The notes under the pieces were generated by a model. It did not search any database. It was not told where the DNA came from and was given only the letters and a program-made list of their open reading frames with translations. A DNA stretch of 64,000 nucleotides from Aphelenchoides besseyi. Lineage: Eukaryota; Nematoda; Chromadorea; Rhabditida; Aphelenchoididae. Of this stretch, positions 23,124-33,931 are shown in pieces. The position numbers and the translations under genes are program-made. Every line of letters starts with the position of its first letter. Within the stretch, counting starts at the first letter, position 1. The DNA lies in contig JAMPIQ010000003.1 in the NCBI GenBank assembly GCA_024699855.1, forward strand, positions 3,596,001-3,660,000. Reading direction: 5' to 3'.

Positions 23124-24844
23124 ATGCATGTAAGACTAGTCTTGTTGCTTTTATTCTCACCAACATGTTACTCACTTAACATCCTCATGTACCAAATAGC
23201 CTTCAGTGGAGTAAGTATTTCATATTAATTTGAGTTAATTGATTTTAGTCTCACATGCCGTTTTCGGGAGCAATAACCGAGAAGTTAGTTGATGCCGGCC
23301 ATGTTGTTGACAAAATTATCATGGTCTTTAAACCCGATGTCAAGAACAATGGCAGCAAACGTCTTCGAAATGTCTATCGAATTGAAGTGAACAAAACAGA
23401 CGGTTTTCATACTGCTCCACATATCACTGATCCCTTTAATGCGGGTCCATTTGCACGTCGTGGTTCAGTTATGATTGATACACGAAAAGAGTTTTGTGAA
23501 AGTAAGTACTCTAAGATTAGCTTTCAACTCTTTTAACTTCAAGAGCTTCTGGATAATCACGAGTTAATTGACGAATTGAAAAGCCGGTCTTACGATGTCT
23601 ATCTTTTGACGCCGTTTGATTACTGCGGCTTTGCATTAAACCATCTGCTTAAAATCCCGTCGGTCAATGTCTTCAACGCTATTCAACAAGCGGGTACCCT
23701 GTCAAGACAACTCGGATTACAGGTGATGCCTACTCAAGGTAACGGAACAAGACAAACAAGCATAGTGTATAGCTTCAGATGCATTCGACAGTCGAATTCA
23801 AGGCCGAAACCGAGAATTCTTCCAACGATTGCGAGCTTTTCTTTTTGCTGCCGATATTAATCTCGATCCAGATACAATGGCTGTAGAGGAACTGCGGTAT
23901 TTGCGATCACGAATTCCCGATCTGCCATCAACTATCGATATGATCAAAACGATTTCTTACGTTTTCGTCAACACAAATGAGATTCTCGATATTCCACAGC
24001 CATTGAGCAATAAATTCAAGTATATTGCTGGAATTACGTTGAAATCAACGAGCGAAAAGTTGCCGGACGTGAGTTACTGTTTCCAGCAATAATCGCTCTT
24101 TGATTTCAGTCAATCACAAAAATCCTTGAGTTGCCAGCAAAAGGGACGATCGTCTTCTCGTTCGGCTCATTGATTCGCACGAGTCTCATACCATACGAGT
24201 TGAAATTGGAGCTACTACGCGCTTTCAATGAATTCAGCGATTACACGTTCATTTGGAAATTGGACGAAGAGGATGATATACGCTCAAAACTTGAAAACTT
24301 CACAAATGTTCGTGCAGTCACCTGGTTACCTCAAGTTCCTTTGCTCGAAGACAAAAGAACGGTCGTTTTTATTACACATGGCGGTTTAAACTCGTACATC
24401 GAAGCAAGCATAGCCGGTAAAGCAATGATTAGTATTCCATTTTTTGTTGATCAATTCTACAACACGGATGCAATGGTGCGCAGTGGAGTTGGTATTCACA
24501 TTGACAAGAAGAATTTGAGTTACCAGTCAATGCACGATGCTCTTCAAACAATTTTGCATGATTCTCGATACACGAAGAAGGCCTCAGAAATCGCATCGAT
24601 GTTACGAGACAAGAAAGAGAATCCTGGAGAAGTTTTGGTCAACACAATTGAATACGCCGCAAAACACCCGTCTATTGCCGAACACCTTCAATTGGAAGCA
24701 GTTGACATGTCTCTAATTGAATACTACTGCATTGATGTTATTGTTTTCTTATTGCTCTGCACTTTTGCATGTCTTTTTAGTGTATATCACATCTTTCGTT
24801 TCATTCGACGGCTATTTCGTCAACTTAAAACTAAAACCGAATGA
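23124..24844 (+). CDS. UDP-glycosyltransferase (UGT 2)
   Basis: Tandem paralogue of UGT 1, 385 bp downstream and on the same strand. Exons: 23124-23210, 23249-23501, 23544-23738, 23779-24068, 24110-24844 (519 residues, phases consistent). Signal peptide MHVRLVLLLLFSPTCYS, then ILMYQIAFSGSHMPFSGAIT with the likely catalytic His. Donor-binding half: IVFSFGSLIRTSLIP, WLPQVPLLED, and the standard signature THGGLNSYIEASIAGKAMI, then FFVDQFYNTD. The C-terminal helix is YYCIDVIVFLLLCTFACLFS, with the basic tail FRQLKTKTE. It has five exons against seven in UGT 1: the last three UGT 1 coding exons are one exon here. Expected to be an active ER conjugating enzyme; substrate unknown. Confidence 0.93.
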
Positions 24845-24912
24845 TCTCCTGCACAAGTTTGAATAAACGATTATGGACAAAAATGTTTAGTATAATTCAA
24901 GAATATCAATCA

Positions 24913-26441
24913 TTAGCCAGGAAATGGATTTGAAGGTCCGAAAAAAGGAAATTTTGATTCGAATGCGTCTTCCCAAGGTTGATGAGGGAACAATGTGCAC
25001 GGTTTTTGGGTTGTTGTATTGACAGCAGAAGTTGAAGGAGTTGCGGCGAAAGGCGGGACAAAAGGAGGTGCTCCAAAAGGCGGAAAAGGTAAACGTGTTG
25101 TAAGTAGACGTTCCGGTATTTTGAACATTAACAATTCGGGAAGTTCATTTTCATCGGTTTCCTTTCCAATTACTTCTACTTTGGAACCAGTTTTTGGTTT
25201 TAAGAGTTGGTCCCAAATTTCTAAATAACGTTCATTGGGTTTTGTCTGACTTGAGTTTACTTCTTTGGCTGTGGAACGTTGAGTTGATATAGCGGCTCGA
25301 ACATCAAATTCAGACGTACTTTGGCTTGAGGTATTGTTCGAATGTAATATGTCAAAAGCTGCAGTCGATGGTTTCGTATAAACAGCAGGTTTTGGAGTTG
25401 TCCGTAACTGATGATCAGGTGAATTTTTGCGTACAGCTCTAATACTTGTCGTTTTTGGCTTACGTGCAGAAGTTTGTTTTGTTGTGGGTGTCAATAGCGT
25501 TGAGAAGATCGTAGAACTGGCCGTTGTAGTGGAGCTTGAAGCAGTGGACGAAAAAGTTGTTGACAGTCGAGCAGTGCTTGAAGAAAACAGGGCAGAACGT
25601 TTCAACGATGGAAGAATGGCTTGAGACTCTTCGATTAGCTGTTGCACGAATGAACTTGGAGTTGTGGTAGTGGGTAATTCAAATTCAGTCGTGGATTCAA
25701 AACTAAAATTCTTAGCAGGAACTGAGATATTGCGAATCGAAATTTCTGTTGTTGACGTTTTGATCAATGGAAATTCGGTGGTTGAAAGCTCTGTAGGAGT
25801 TGGAAGCTCTGTCGTGGTTGTTTGAACAGTTGGAATGCGCGATAATGACGGCTAAACGCTATCAATCATAATGACTGGAATACAAACTCACAGTAATCTG
25901 TCGGATTCCATTGCCATTGGTTGAAAGCATAACAGTGTTATTGATCTTTAAGAACTCGGGGATTTTGAACTTGGATGAATAGTCACGAAGAGACACAAAT
26001 CCGCGACCAGAGCTTTTCTTAAAATCAAAAACCATTGCATCTTCGGGGCTTAACGAAACGTTTTTGGCCAACTCGTACCACACATCAATCTTTGCAGTGT
26101 AAATTGATAGGTTCGCTGTTCTATTCGTGTAGTTAACCGAAATGACAGTAAATGCGTCGAACGGATTGTTCTTAACGTCGCATTCAATTGGCAAAATGCC
26201 TGGAAACGCCGGATCAAACTCAGTGTACGTGTCGTAAAATAAACAAAAACTGAAGCCATAAACTGGTCAAAACTGAATTCCAACGTCAATCTTACGTCCA
26301 ATTGCTTGAGTCTCCTGTCGGTACAACCAAAACAGCAAACGTGTTCTCTTGATCGGAAAGTAAATAATCGACACTCAAGCTCTCTATTCCATTGAACCCT
26401 ACGGTAATCAATACAAATTGGAAGCAAAGAATCAGCTGCAT
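24913..26441 (-). CDS. Secreted Ser/Thr-rich mucin-like protein
   Basis: Exons 26441-26296, 26249-25892, 25851-24913 code 480 residues. A signal peptide (MQLILCFQFVLITVGFNG) is followed by a globular N-terminal part with several N-glycosylation sites (NYT, NRT, NLS, NVS, NNT). Next comes a long Thr/Ser/Pro-rich region (TVQTTTTELPTPTELSTTE, TTFSSTASSSTTTASST) and a Pro/Phe-rich tail (LPFPPFGAPPFVPPF) ending SNPFPG. There is no membrane helix or GPI signal, so it is probably secreted and O-glycosylated. It lies tail to tail with UGT 2 (69 bp gap). A core-1 galactosyltransferase-like gene lies about 1.5 kb away. Family not recognised; mucin-like by composition only. Confidence 0.7.
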
Positions 26442-26586
26442 AACGTTCAATCAAAAGTCATCCACTGACAACATTTACGAAAACAACAAGAAATATCGTG
26501 AATCATAATCGCAAAGAATAGAAAACAAAACGGTCACTTTACGATTCTAAAACAATGCTTTTTGTTCATTTCGGTCCAAAAACATT

Positions 26587-27450
26587 TCATTTTTTTGCAG
26601 TTTCACCGTACGGCGGCGTACTTGCCGAATCGCTTTTTTGTGAAGGACTCTCAAGATCATCTCTGAAGAAGAATCAAATGGCAAGTAAGGAAACTTACTC
26701 AGCGGTATACAACTGTGGATCATCATCAGCTTGAGCGTTCGGTGTTTTACCTAAACAAACTGATGAGTAAATTGATGCAAAAAGTTCAAATTGACGTTTC
26801 GTGTGACGATTTAGTTTTCGACGATTCTTCGAAACTGCCGGTTGAACTTTTGCCTAAACAACATTAGACCATATATCGGTTTTATATAGAAAAACCTTAG
26901 TGCGTACAAAATCAGTTTGCTCGACTTCTTCCAACGGTTTTTTAGCACGTACCGAACGAACGGAAGCTTTTTCTTTTGGCTGATTCTCAACGTTCGGTGA
27001 ACTGATTGCTTGTTCTTTTGTGCTTTTTGTTGGCGATGGGTCCATCAAGTTCGAACTTGAGGTCGAAAGCTGAGTGCGCATCTCAGGTGGTTGCGTTTTG
27101 TTTCGTTCCGCCTAAATTATCTCATTAGTGAACATATACACGAGGTTAAAACTCACACCTCCGGTTGTGATTTCAGCGGAAACGATTGTTGGTTGAGGCA
27201 GTTGAGTAGGCGGTTTGTCGGGAGATTGTAAGCTTTTTTTCTCGGAACTTTTGGATCGTCCACGAGGGCGAACGCGCTTTTGCAAACTTCTTTTCGCTTT
27301 CGGATTTGCAATCAAAACCGGCGATGGAGTCTTTGTTTTCTGCACCACTTTAGTCGGTTTCTGTTCGATGTTTTTCTTTCTGTTCGTTGAGCTTCTGAAA
27401 ACAGACAATTGAGCTCAATGATCGATGTTCTGAATCCACCTGTTGCCCAT
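26587..27450 (-). CDS. Basic Ser/Lys-rich protein starting MGN
   Basis: Six exons: 27450-27440, 27394-27157, 27111-26896, 26853-26808, 26750-26699, 26662-26587 (212 residues, phases consistent). The first exon is only 11 bp and yields MGNRSSTNRKK, which resembles an N-myristoylation signal (Gly2, Ser6-type context). The body is rich in Lys, Arg, Ser and Pro (KRSLQKRVRPRGRSKSSEKK), then acidic (QADDDPQLYTAEDDLES), ending PPYGETAKK. No signal peptide or membrane segment. Likely a disordered intracellular protein, either membrane-tethered through a lipid or nuclear; the two readings depend on whether the tiny first exon is right. Family not recognised. Confidence 0.55.
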
Positions 27451-27989
27451 GCTTTAGTTTGATGCAAAGAAACGAATTGGATGTGCGCAAAGATGGAAAT
27501 GATCAGTTCGTCGTTTTTTGTATTTCATTCGGTATGCAAATTTTGAATTGTTGATTCGCATAATTGAATTCGTCTTTTTAGTACTCATTGACCTTTGCGG
27601 AATGCTATCGAGTAGGAATCAATCATGGAAATTTGTGTCGTCGATGTTATCTTTCCGTCATCCCTAATTGAAGTCGACGCTTTGAAAACGACTATAAACC
27701 TGAACCTTGTGATGGGCTTGAGGATCAAGTTTTGTTATCATAAGAGCACATCGAAAGCATTAAGACATCTTTCAGTCACTAGATTTTTTAAACGAAACAA
27801 CGTTAAACAATAAAAAAGTTTTTGATTTCTGTGCCTATTCAACCGCAATAGCTTAAGATCCGCAATAGAGATTGCGTCAATTTGGTGGTTTCTTTCAATT
27901 TGTGTCGCAATAGGCGGTCTGACATAGAAGCCAATTGACTCAGATTCACCTTTTAAGGTTTCTGTATCGATTGATTCCAATTGTTTACT
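27451..27989. other. Spacer between divergent genes
   Basis: The genes on either side diverge, so both promoters should lie here. No coding exon seen. Confidence 0.35.
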
Positions 27990-29067
27990 ATGTTCCGGTT
28001 ATTCTTCTTTTTACTAAGTTTATGTTTTGACTTGACTGCAAGTATAAATCGACCGTCTATCTTCTGTTTGATTCACACGACGGCAAGTGCTCATAACACA
28101 CGGGTCTGTTGCTCAAAGGCTTCGAGTGATTCGGTTTGTTGTAGTTGGCAACGATATTGGAAACGTGGGCTAAGAGATGTGATGAGAAGTTGGTCTTTAC
28201 CGACGCTCCACTTCACATCGATGTACCGCACGTTTACTTTCCGTTCATGAACACTCGTGACCATAGTTGGGAGAAGATCCGGCGTGTTTTTCGTTATGTT
28301 TACGAAACTACGAATAATCAATACGACTGGTATCTGAGAGCTGATGACGACTCGTACGTTGTAATGGATAATGCACGACAATTGGTTGAAGAATATAATC
28401 CCAAAACACCGTTAGTTTTAGGTTATCGATGGGGTGAGTTGCCTTTGTTTTTGGCTTTCAGCTAATTACTCTTGTTTATCATGACAACATCCTTTGAGCT
28501 CAACAAATGATAAGACGAAGTTTTATAGGCTTTTTTGAGCCCAGAGGTTACGTTGATGGAGGAGTGTACATCGTGTCGAATAAAGGAATGGAAGTCTTTA
28601 ACAAGATCATGAAAAACGACTCGATTTGTCCCGACTTTCATCGAGCTGAAGAAGATCAAGAGGTAAGTACGAGCGATTGTTCAGTTATTCTCTGATCCTT
28701 TAGTTGGGAAGATGTATGGCGAAAGTGGGAATTTATCCGACTGATACTCGTGATACAAAAGGACGTGAAAGATTCCATCATTTTCACGTAGACGAACTTG
28801 ACAATAGATGGTTGAAAGAGTTCATAAAACAAAACGCATTCTATGGTTACAAAGAAGTTGTTTGTTAGTTTTTGAACATTGCAATGATTTTATGTTTAGT
28901 TTCCGCAAGAGATTAGCGATTCAAGTGTCAGTTTTCATCACATATCACCCTACGAAATGCAGGTGGTCGAATATCTGACTCATCGACTAAAACGCAAAGA
29001 TTCATTGGAAGAATCATCATTCAAGAAAACGGCATCGTTTCTGGAAGCGTTGAAATCTGATACCTAA
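27990..29067 (+). CDS. Core-1 beta-1,3-galactosyltransferase-like (C1GALT1 family, GT31)
   Basis: Golgi enzyme family that adds galactose to GalNAc-Ser/Thr to build core-1 O-glycans. Exons 27990-28103, 28145-28433, 28529-28662, 28704-28856, 28900-29067 give 285 residues, shorter than the usual ~360. N-terminal hydrophobic anchor MFRLFFFLLSLCFDLTAS; then SIFCLIHTT, LATILETWAKRCDEKLVF, the metal-binding DDD in YLRADDDSYVV, GYVDGGVYIVSNKG, FHRAEEDQELGRCMAKVGI and SDSSVSFHHISPYEM. The usual CCSD motif just before the SFHY block is here EISDSS, lacking the Cys pair. The short stem and missing cysteines suggest a divergent nematode paralogue rather than the main T-synthase. Its neighbour includes a mucin-like gene. 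Confidence 0.85.
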
Positions 29068-29474
29068 TTTGATCTCTTGATATTATACAGTTTTGGATTA
29101 ATTTGCAAGTTCTCATGTCGAATATAAAGTTGGAGTGTCTGTCAATGTTTTACGAATGCTTCCTGTTCCTAATTTAAACTTCTCAAATGTCAAAGAAGCT
29201 TAAACGGACACAACTTCGTTTAATCGACTATATCAAACGACGTGTTCTTTAGTTCTCGTTTATGTCTAATTCAAAATGTACAACAGAAAAGTGGGAAATT
29301 CAGGGTCGTTTAAAAGTGCCAAAATGGGAAAGTTTATTTAGCCGCCCACTATGTCATTTGGCAACGCAGATGAGTGTAACGAGGCAAATTAGTTTTAAAC
29401 TCGAAGCTTAAAAGCTCCAGCGACTCGTCGAAACCGAAGATCTTATCCAATTTGTTGAAGCAAAGGATTACATT
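29068..29474. other. Intergenic, 3' regions of convergent genes
   Basis: Between the 3' ends of two convergent genes. No coding exon seen. Confidence 0.35.
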
Positions 29475-29986
29475 TCAAAAGTTGTATAACTGAGCGTTTA
29501 GCACATCATCTTCGTGTTGATACGATGGAGCCGAGCGTTTGCCAAAGCGAATAAACGTCGGTTTGCCGTTTGATCGACTAGCACGAAATAGACGATAGTT
29601 GTTTTGTTCGTTGAGTCGATAGAGCGCATTCATTATCTGACGTCGCTGAAATGATTTCAATTTTTAGATGTTCGAATACCACAGTGTTTTTCGTAATTTC
29701 CGTTCACCAAACACTAATTATACCGGAAATACGCTCCGCCTGCTTGCTATCTTAAGCATTCCGAGTATGCTCGCTTTTGGACTGGAATCTGGTCTTTAAC
29801 CCAACCGAAAGCTTCACATCATACGGACGGTAAGCTTCCGACGAGCACAGAACACCGAACGTTTTTAGAACTTACCGCCATTTCTTCGTCTTCGTCCTCT
29901 GTTGCAAGAGGCATACAATTGACGACGAGAGTCAAAGCCAAACAGAGTGCAACAAAAAAGTTGAAGTGTTGTGTGGAAGAGAACAT
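29475..29986 (-). CDS. FMRFamide-like neuropeptide precursor
   Basis: Two exons, 29986-29876 and 29645-29475, code 93 residues. The signal peptide is MFSSTQHFNFFVALCLALTL; the second exon carries one peptide, SNGKPTFIRFG followed by KR. Gly would give a C-terminal amide after dibasic cleavage, so the product would end -PTFIRF-amide. The N-terminal cut is probably after RASR, giving SNGKPTFIRF-amide, or nearer, giving KPTFIRF-amide. Such PTFIRFG endings occur in nematode flp precursors (flp-4 is the closest known to me), acting on neuronal G-protein-coupled receptors. Only one copy of the peptide is present. The intron (230 bp) is long for this window. Confidence 0.85.
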
Positions 29987-30740
29987 TTTTGTAGAAGTTT
30001 GCCACAAGTCTGAAACTACGGTATTACTTCAACTGAGTTCGTGCAGGAGCGTAAAACGAATACAATCGCGAACATTTCTGCAACAGCCCTTGAAGTCGAT
30101 TGCATTCCTGACAGAGTGGTCACGGTATTTATAGCTTCGCTATAAAAGATCAATTTGGTGAAAATAGACTCTAATTCGATCGTGCATGATTGAAGAGTTC
30201 AGTGGTTGCTGTTGACTAAAAAGCATAACTCAGAAAACAAACGACTAGAAACACCGGTTACTCTTCGACACAGCCTGTTTTATAAGTTGACCACTGAAAC
30301 GAAAAAGAGGCGGGACTTTGGCACATGAATTTTGATGCGATGGAGAGAAAAGATGCTTACTTTCCGATTATCGTATAATCAAAATTGAGTGTGAGCTACT
30401 GGATCACAGATCAGTAATTTGGAAATTCTTGTAAGTGAGCACTTCTTCGTCAACAACCTTCGTCGCAATAATAATCAACAGAAGAGTCCCGAACGAGTTT
30501 CGTCAGCGATCAAAATGTTCGTCGGCCTACGCTTAGTAACCACAAAAAAACAGGATAAGGATTTGCATTTTAAGTAGATTTTTAAATATAAGATCCGGCT
30601 CGTGACAAATGACGCGACAAACAAAATTAGTTGTCTGGCAAATTAAAAAATCAGCGTTTACTGGGTTCAGACGGAAGCCAACAAGTGGGAATTTTGTATT
30701 CGTCCTTGAGCTTAAAGCCTAATTAGACACTGGACTATGA
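29987..30740. other. No supported gene
   Basis: Upstream of the FLP precursor; probably its promoter. No coding exon seen. Confidence 0.35.
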
Positions 30741-31052
30741 CTAAACAACTACTAGACTATTAAAACATCTGTTTTGTGACTTTAATCCCGGAAACTCAAC
30801 AAAAGTCGTTAAGTCCCTTTCACTGTGTGGAATAGTCGGAGGATATTCCACATCCGTGTCTCGAACAGTTGTTATCGTGATATTGTAATTTGAAGCGGAA
30901 AAGTCCGGATTCCACGTTCGTTGGACGAAAACATCGACTAAAAGATTAGACGTTCGAATCACGCAGTTTAATGGGTCCAATCTTCCAACTTGTCCCACTA
31001 GTTCTGTTTTATTGCAAAGCCCAATAGCTGAATACGCCATCCGACCACGCAC
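30741..31052 (-). CDS. Possible single exon of a secreted protein
   Basis: The minus-strand frame reads LCNKTELVGQVGRLDPLNCV, NYNITITTVRDTDVEYPP and ends CFNSLVVV. Text looks protein-like, with N-glycosylation sites (NKT, NIT), four cysteines and a possible acceptor (ggcgtattcag) at its 5' side. There is no ATG or signal peptide in this piece and no partner exon was found. It is either the last exon of a gene whose 5' part I could not assemble or a remnant. Confidence 0.3.
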   Translation of the reverse strand: MRGRMAYSAIGLCNKTELVGQVGRLDPLNCVIRTSNLLVDVFVQRTWNPDFSASNYNITITTVRDTDVEYPPTIPHSERDLTTFVEFPGLKSQNRCFNSLVVV

Positions 31053-32058
31053 TTTTCAGTTAGTACTTTAAATAGAAACCAAAATGTACGTGGTCTGGAT
31101 GTTAACTGCGACGATTGACGCAATTTTTTAATGAAATAAAATGGTTTTCGGCAGCATATTACGGTACAAAATTCATTGTTATTCTGTTACATGCTGCACT
31201 TCAAATTCTACTGCATGTGTTCCAAAAACTTAATGTATGCCGAGGCAAAGGGTTGAAGAAAGCTGACTGCTGACTAGTAAACGTCATTACTTAATCGATT
31301 TGATCGATTTGGAGCATCTAGACTTTGTTGCTATTAAATTCGCTTAAAGTAATTGAAAGCCTTTATATTACTATGTTGAGTATTTTGCAACAAGTTCACT
31401 ACGAATCCTACGCCCTGACTTTTGATCGAAATTCCTTTGTCACGAAATAAAAAATGAGAAGACTTTTGTTCTCTGGGACTCAACAAGTGGCTCGGAAAAC
31501 AAAACCAATTTGGCCAACGATGACCTCAGGGCATAGTAGCGCATGACTGAGCAATTTATTCTGAATGTTCAACCAGAACTCCCGAATAAACAGAATACTA
31601 TAACCGGCGTTGGTTTGTTTCTGATGAGCACAACCCACGTCGTTTTATGTTTACGATGCAAACAGTTTTGTTATCGATGACGAGATTCAGAAAACAAACT
31701 TATGCATCGTTCGTCATCGTCCCGGAAATGAATCTCAGAAACCGAATGGTTTTCGAGCTCGAAAGTGCAAGGGCGGAAAGTTGAATCGAGACTGTCGCCG
31801 ATCGTAGTCATGGAGTTGAGGGGTTTTGCAGATTCGAAGATCGTCGCCAGACGTTCGTTTGCATGAATTCAAAATGGGCGAAGAATAAATGTCAACGACC
31901 ACCGTAAACAAGTGACCACTTTGTTTGGTTTCAAGTATTTTTAATCTTCGTATTAACGAATATCCCAACTGAAGGTCAATGTTTTCACTTCAAATTTAAT
32001 TTTCGTTTACAAAAGTTTTTTGACCAACAATTTCGCTTCGATTGTTCACAACCGACAG
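31053..32058. other. No supported gene
   Basis: About 1 kb with only short frames. No RNA gene or repeat recognised. Confidence 0.35.
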
Positions 32059-33418
32059 TTAATTTTTGGTCACTTGTGTGCTCGTTTGAGTCGATGATTG
32101 TTGATGTTCGATCGCTGTTGGCGATTGTTTACCGAACTGCATTCTATACAACATCTCGGCCTTCACACGAAGCTGATCGTCCTCGACCTGAAAACAAGAT
32201 ACCACTTGTGTTTGAGGTAAGCGATTACATTCACATCGTTCAAACTGATCGATTCGAATCCACTGTCGCTCAATAGCTTTTGACGTTCGCGAATGTGTTC
32301 GAGAACGTCGCAGTTCGTTGCAATCAATGCGTCCAGAGCAATGTTGAAACGCGCGGCCGATACGATCATTTGATGGTACAGACGACCGCAAAGAATAAGC
32401 AGAGGAGCTAAACAAAACTGTTTAGGGATCTTCTTGTTTGAGTACAAAAAATCTCAATTTCAAACAACACTAACCAGTTAACAAAACGGCGCACGTACAT
32501 AGAAGCCAAAACAAATGCCAGTATTCGAGATAAAACTTCTTGAAATAATTTTCGACTTTCCTGAAATTAGACGTTAAATAACAGAAAGAAAATTAACGTA
32601 CTTCCAAAAAGTGGGATTACGAACGGCGTTAAAAGAGCGGCTAAACACTGAGTCTTCTTGGATGTAACCCATGACAATCGGCGTGTAATTGACACTCCGA
32701 ATGTTCATCATACATTCGGTAAGAAGATCATCAGTCTCCAAAAACATTGCCCCAACAATAACATCACTTAAATACTAAAAAAATGGCAGTACTTAGGATT
32801 GTTCGCCATTACCTGGCATGTGAATCCGAGGATGTTTTCGTGAATAGTATAAGCAGCTTTCTCAAAGTTATCGAAGGTTCTTCGTGGAAGCACTCTCTGC
32901 TGCAATCCAACCCTGTGATAGATCGGAAGCTCGACAATGTTTAATACCTACAATTGAACTTGCTATTGTAATGCAGAATAACAAACTTCAGCAAATCCGG
33001 AGTGAAAATGCACGATACGAATGGCGCTAACTTCTCCCGTTTCCGGACTGTAGTCGAAAGCAAAATCTACACTCGAACAATCACAATCCGGCGGCGTCGT
33101 GCTGTTTTCGTATGCCTAAACATTTTTCAACTAAAACTTTACAGTCGACTTACCTTAGCATTACGAAGCACTCTAGGCCAAGTTTTTCCATCGTCGATGT
33201 CGAAGAGAAACATATCACAATTATGCAACATACCATAGGCGTATTTTACGTTGTTAAAGCGTAATTTATTCAAGTTATTCATGCAACCTAAAGATACAAG
33301 TTGTAGGATGAGATCGATCTAAAAACTCGCTTATCGATACATCGTCTCGACATTGGTCAATAGTTTCGACGAACAATGGAAATCCAACGATCAACAACAC
33401 AAGAAAACGCAGAAACAT
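32059..33418 (-). CDS. Type I single-pass membrane protein, unrecognised
   Basis: Starts at 33418 with a signal peptide (MFLRFLVLLIVGFPLFVETI). Downstream exons code an ectodomain with CMNNLNKLRFNNVKYAYG, DCDCSSVDFAFDYSPETGEV, VELPIYHRVGLQQRVLPRR and LTECMMNIRSVNYTPIVMGY. Then come a membrane helix (YWHLFWLLCTCAVLLT continuing APLLILCG, split by an intron) and a cytoplasmic tail ending SSTQTSTQVTKN at 32059. The junction between exons 1 and 2 does not work as a GT-AG intron in frame; a GC-AG intron (ATAA|gcgagt ... tttag) gives DDVSISCMNN. I do not recognise the family. Topology is clear; function is not. Confidence 0.6.
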
Positions 33419-33931
33419 CGTTCGATGGCAACCACCAAGCGGTTTCCAAGAACCGAATGAAATGGAAATTCTGTTTTGTTGTCGCTTTGCAAATCCGCTA
33501 ATTGATTTGTTAGCTCATTTCGTCGGTCTATCAACTGGACAGCAAAAGTTCACAAGCCATCAATCTGTTTATTAGGTAAAATAAATACTGTAAATCTCAA
33601 AAGATTGTGCAAGTGACTCAAAACAAATAACCTGAGATCCATTAGCTACGAGCAATATCGTGGAGCAAAAATATACACATTTCAAAAATCAAATGGAAGA
33701 CGAATCCATTGGTCACCGCAATACAAAGAAGAGCAGATATGCAAAGAAAAGCGGACGGACAGTTATCGTATCCGTAGTGTAAAATCTGTTGAGCCAAAGT
33801 GAGTGAATAAACTGTATTGTTTAGTAAAGATGCAAAACGTCTATGAACATGAGGTACTTTGTTTAGTGATTAGAATATCTGTAAACCATACATGAATTCG
33901 GTATACGAGAAAACAAACCATCGATATACAA
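33419..33931. other. No supported gene
   Basis: AT-rich gap between the membrane-protein gene and the Hook-type gene. No coding exon seen. Confidence 0.35.
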
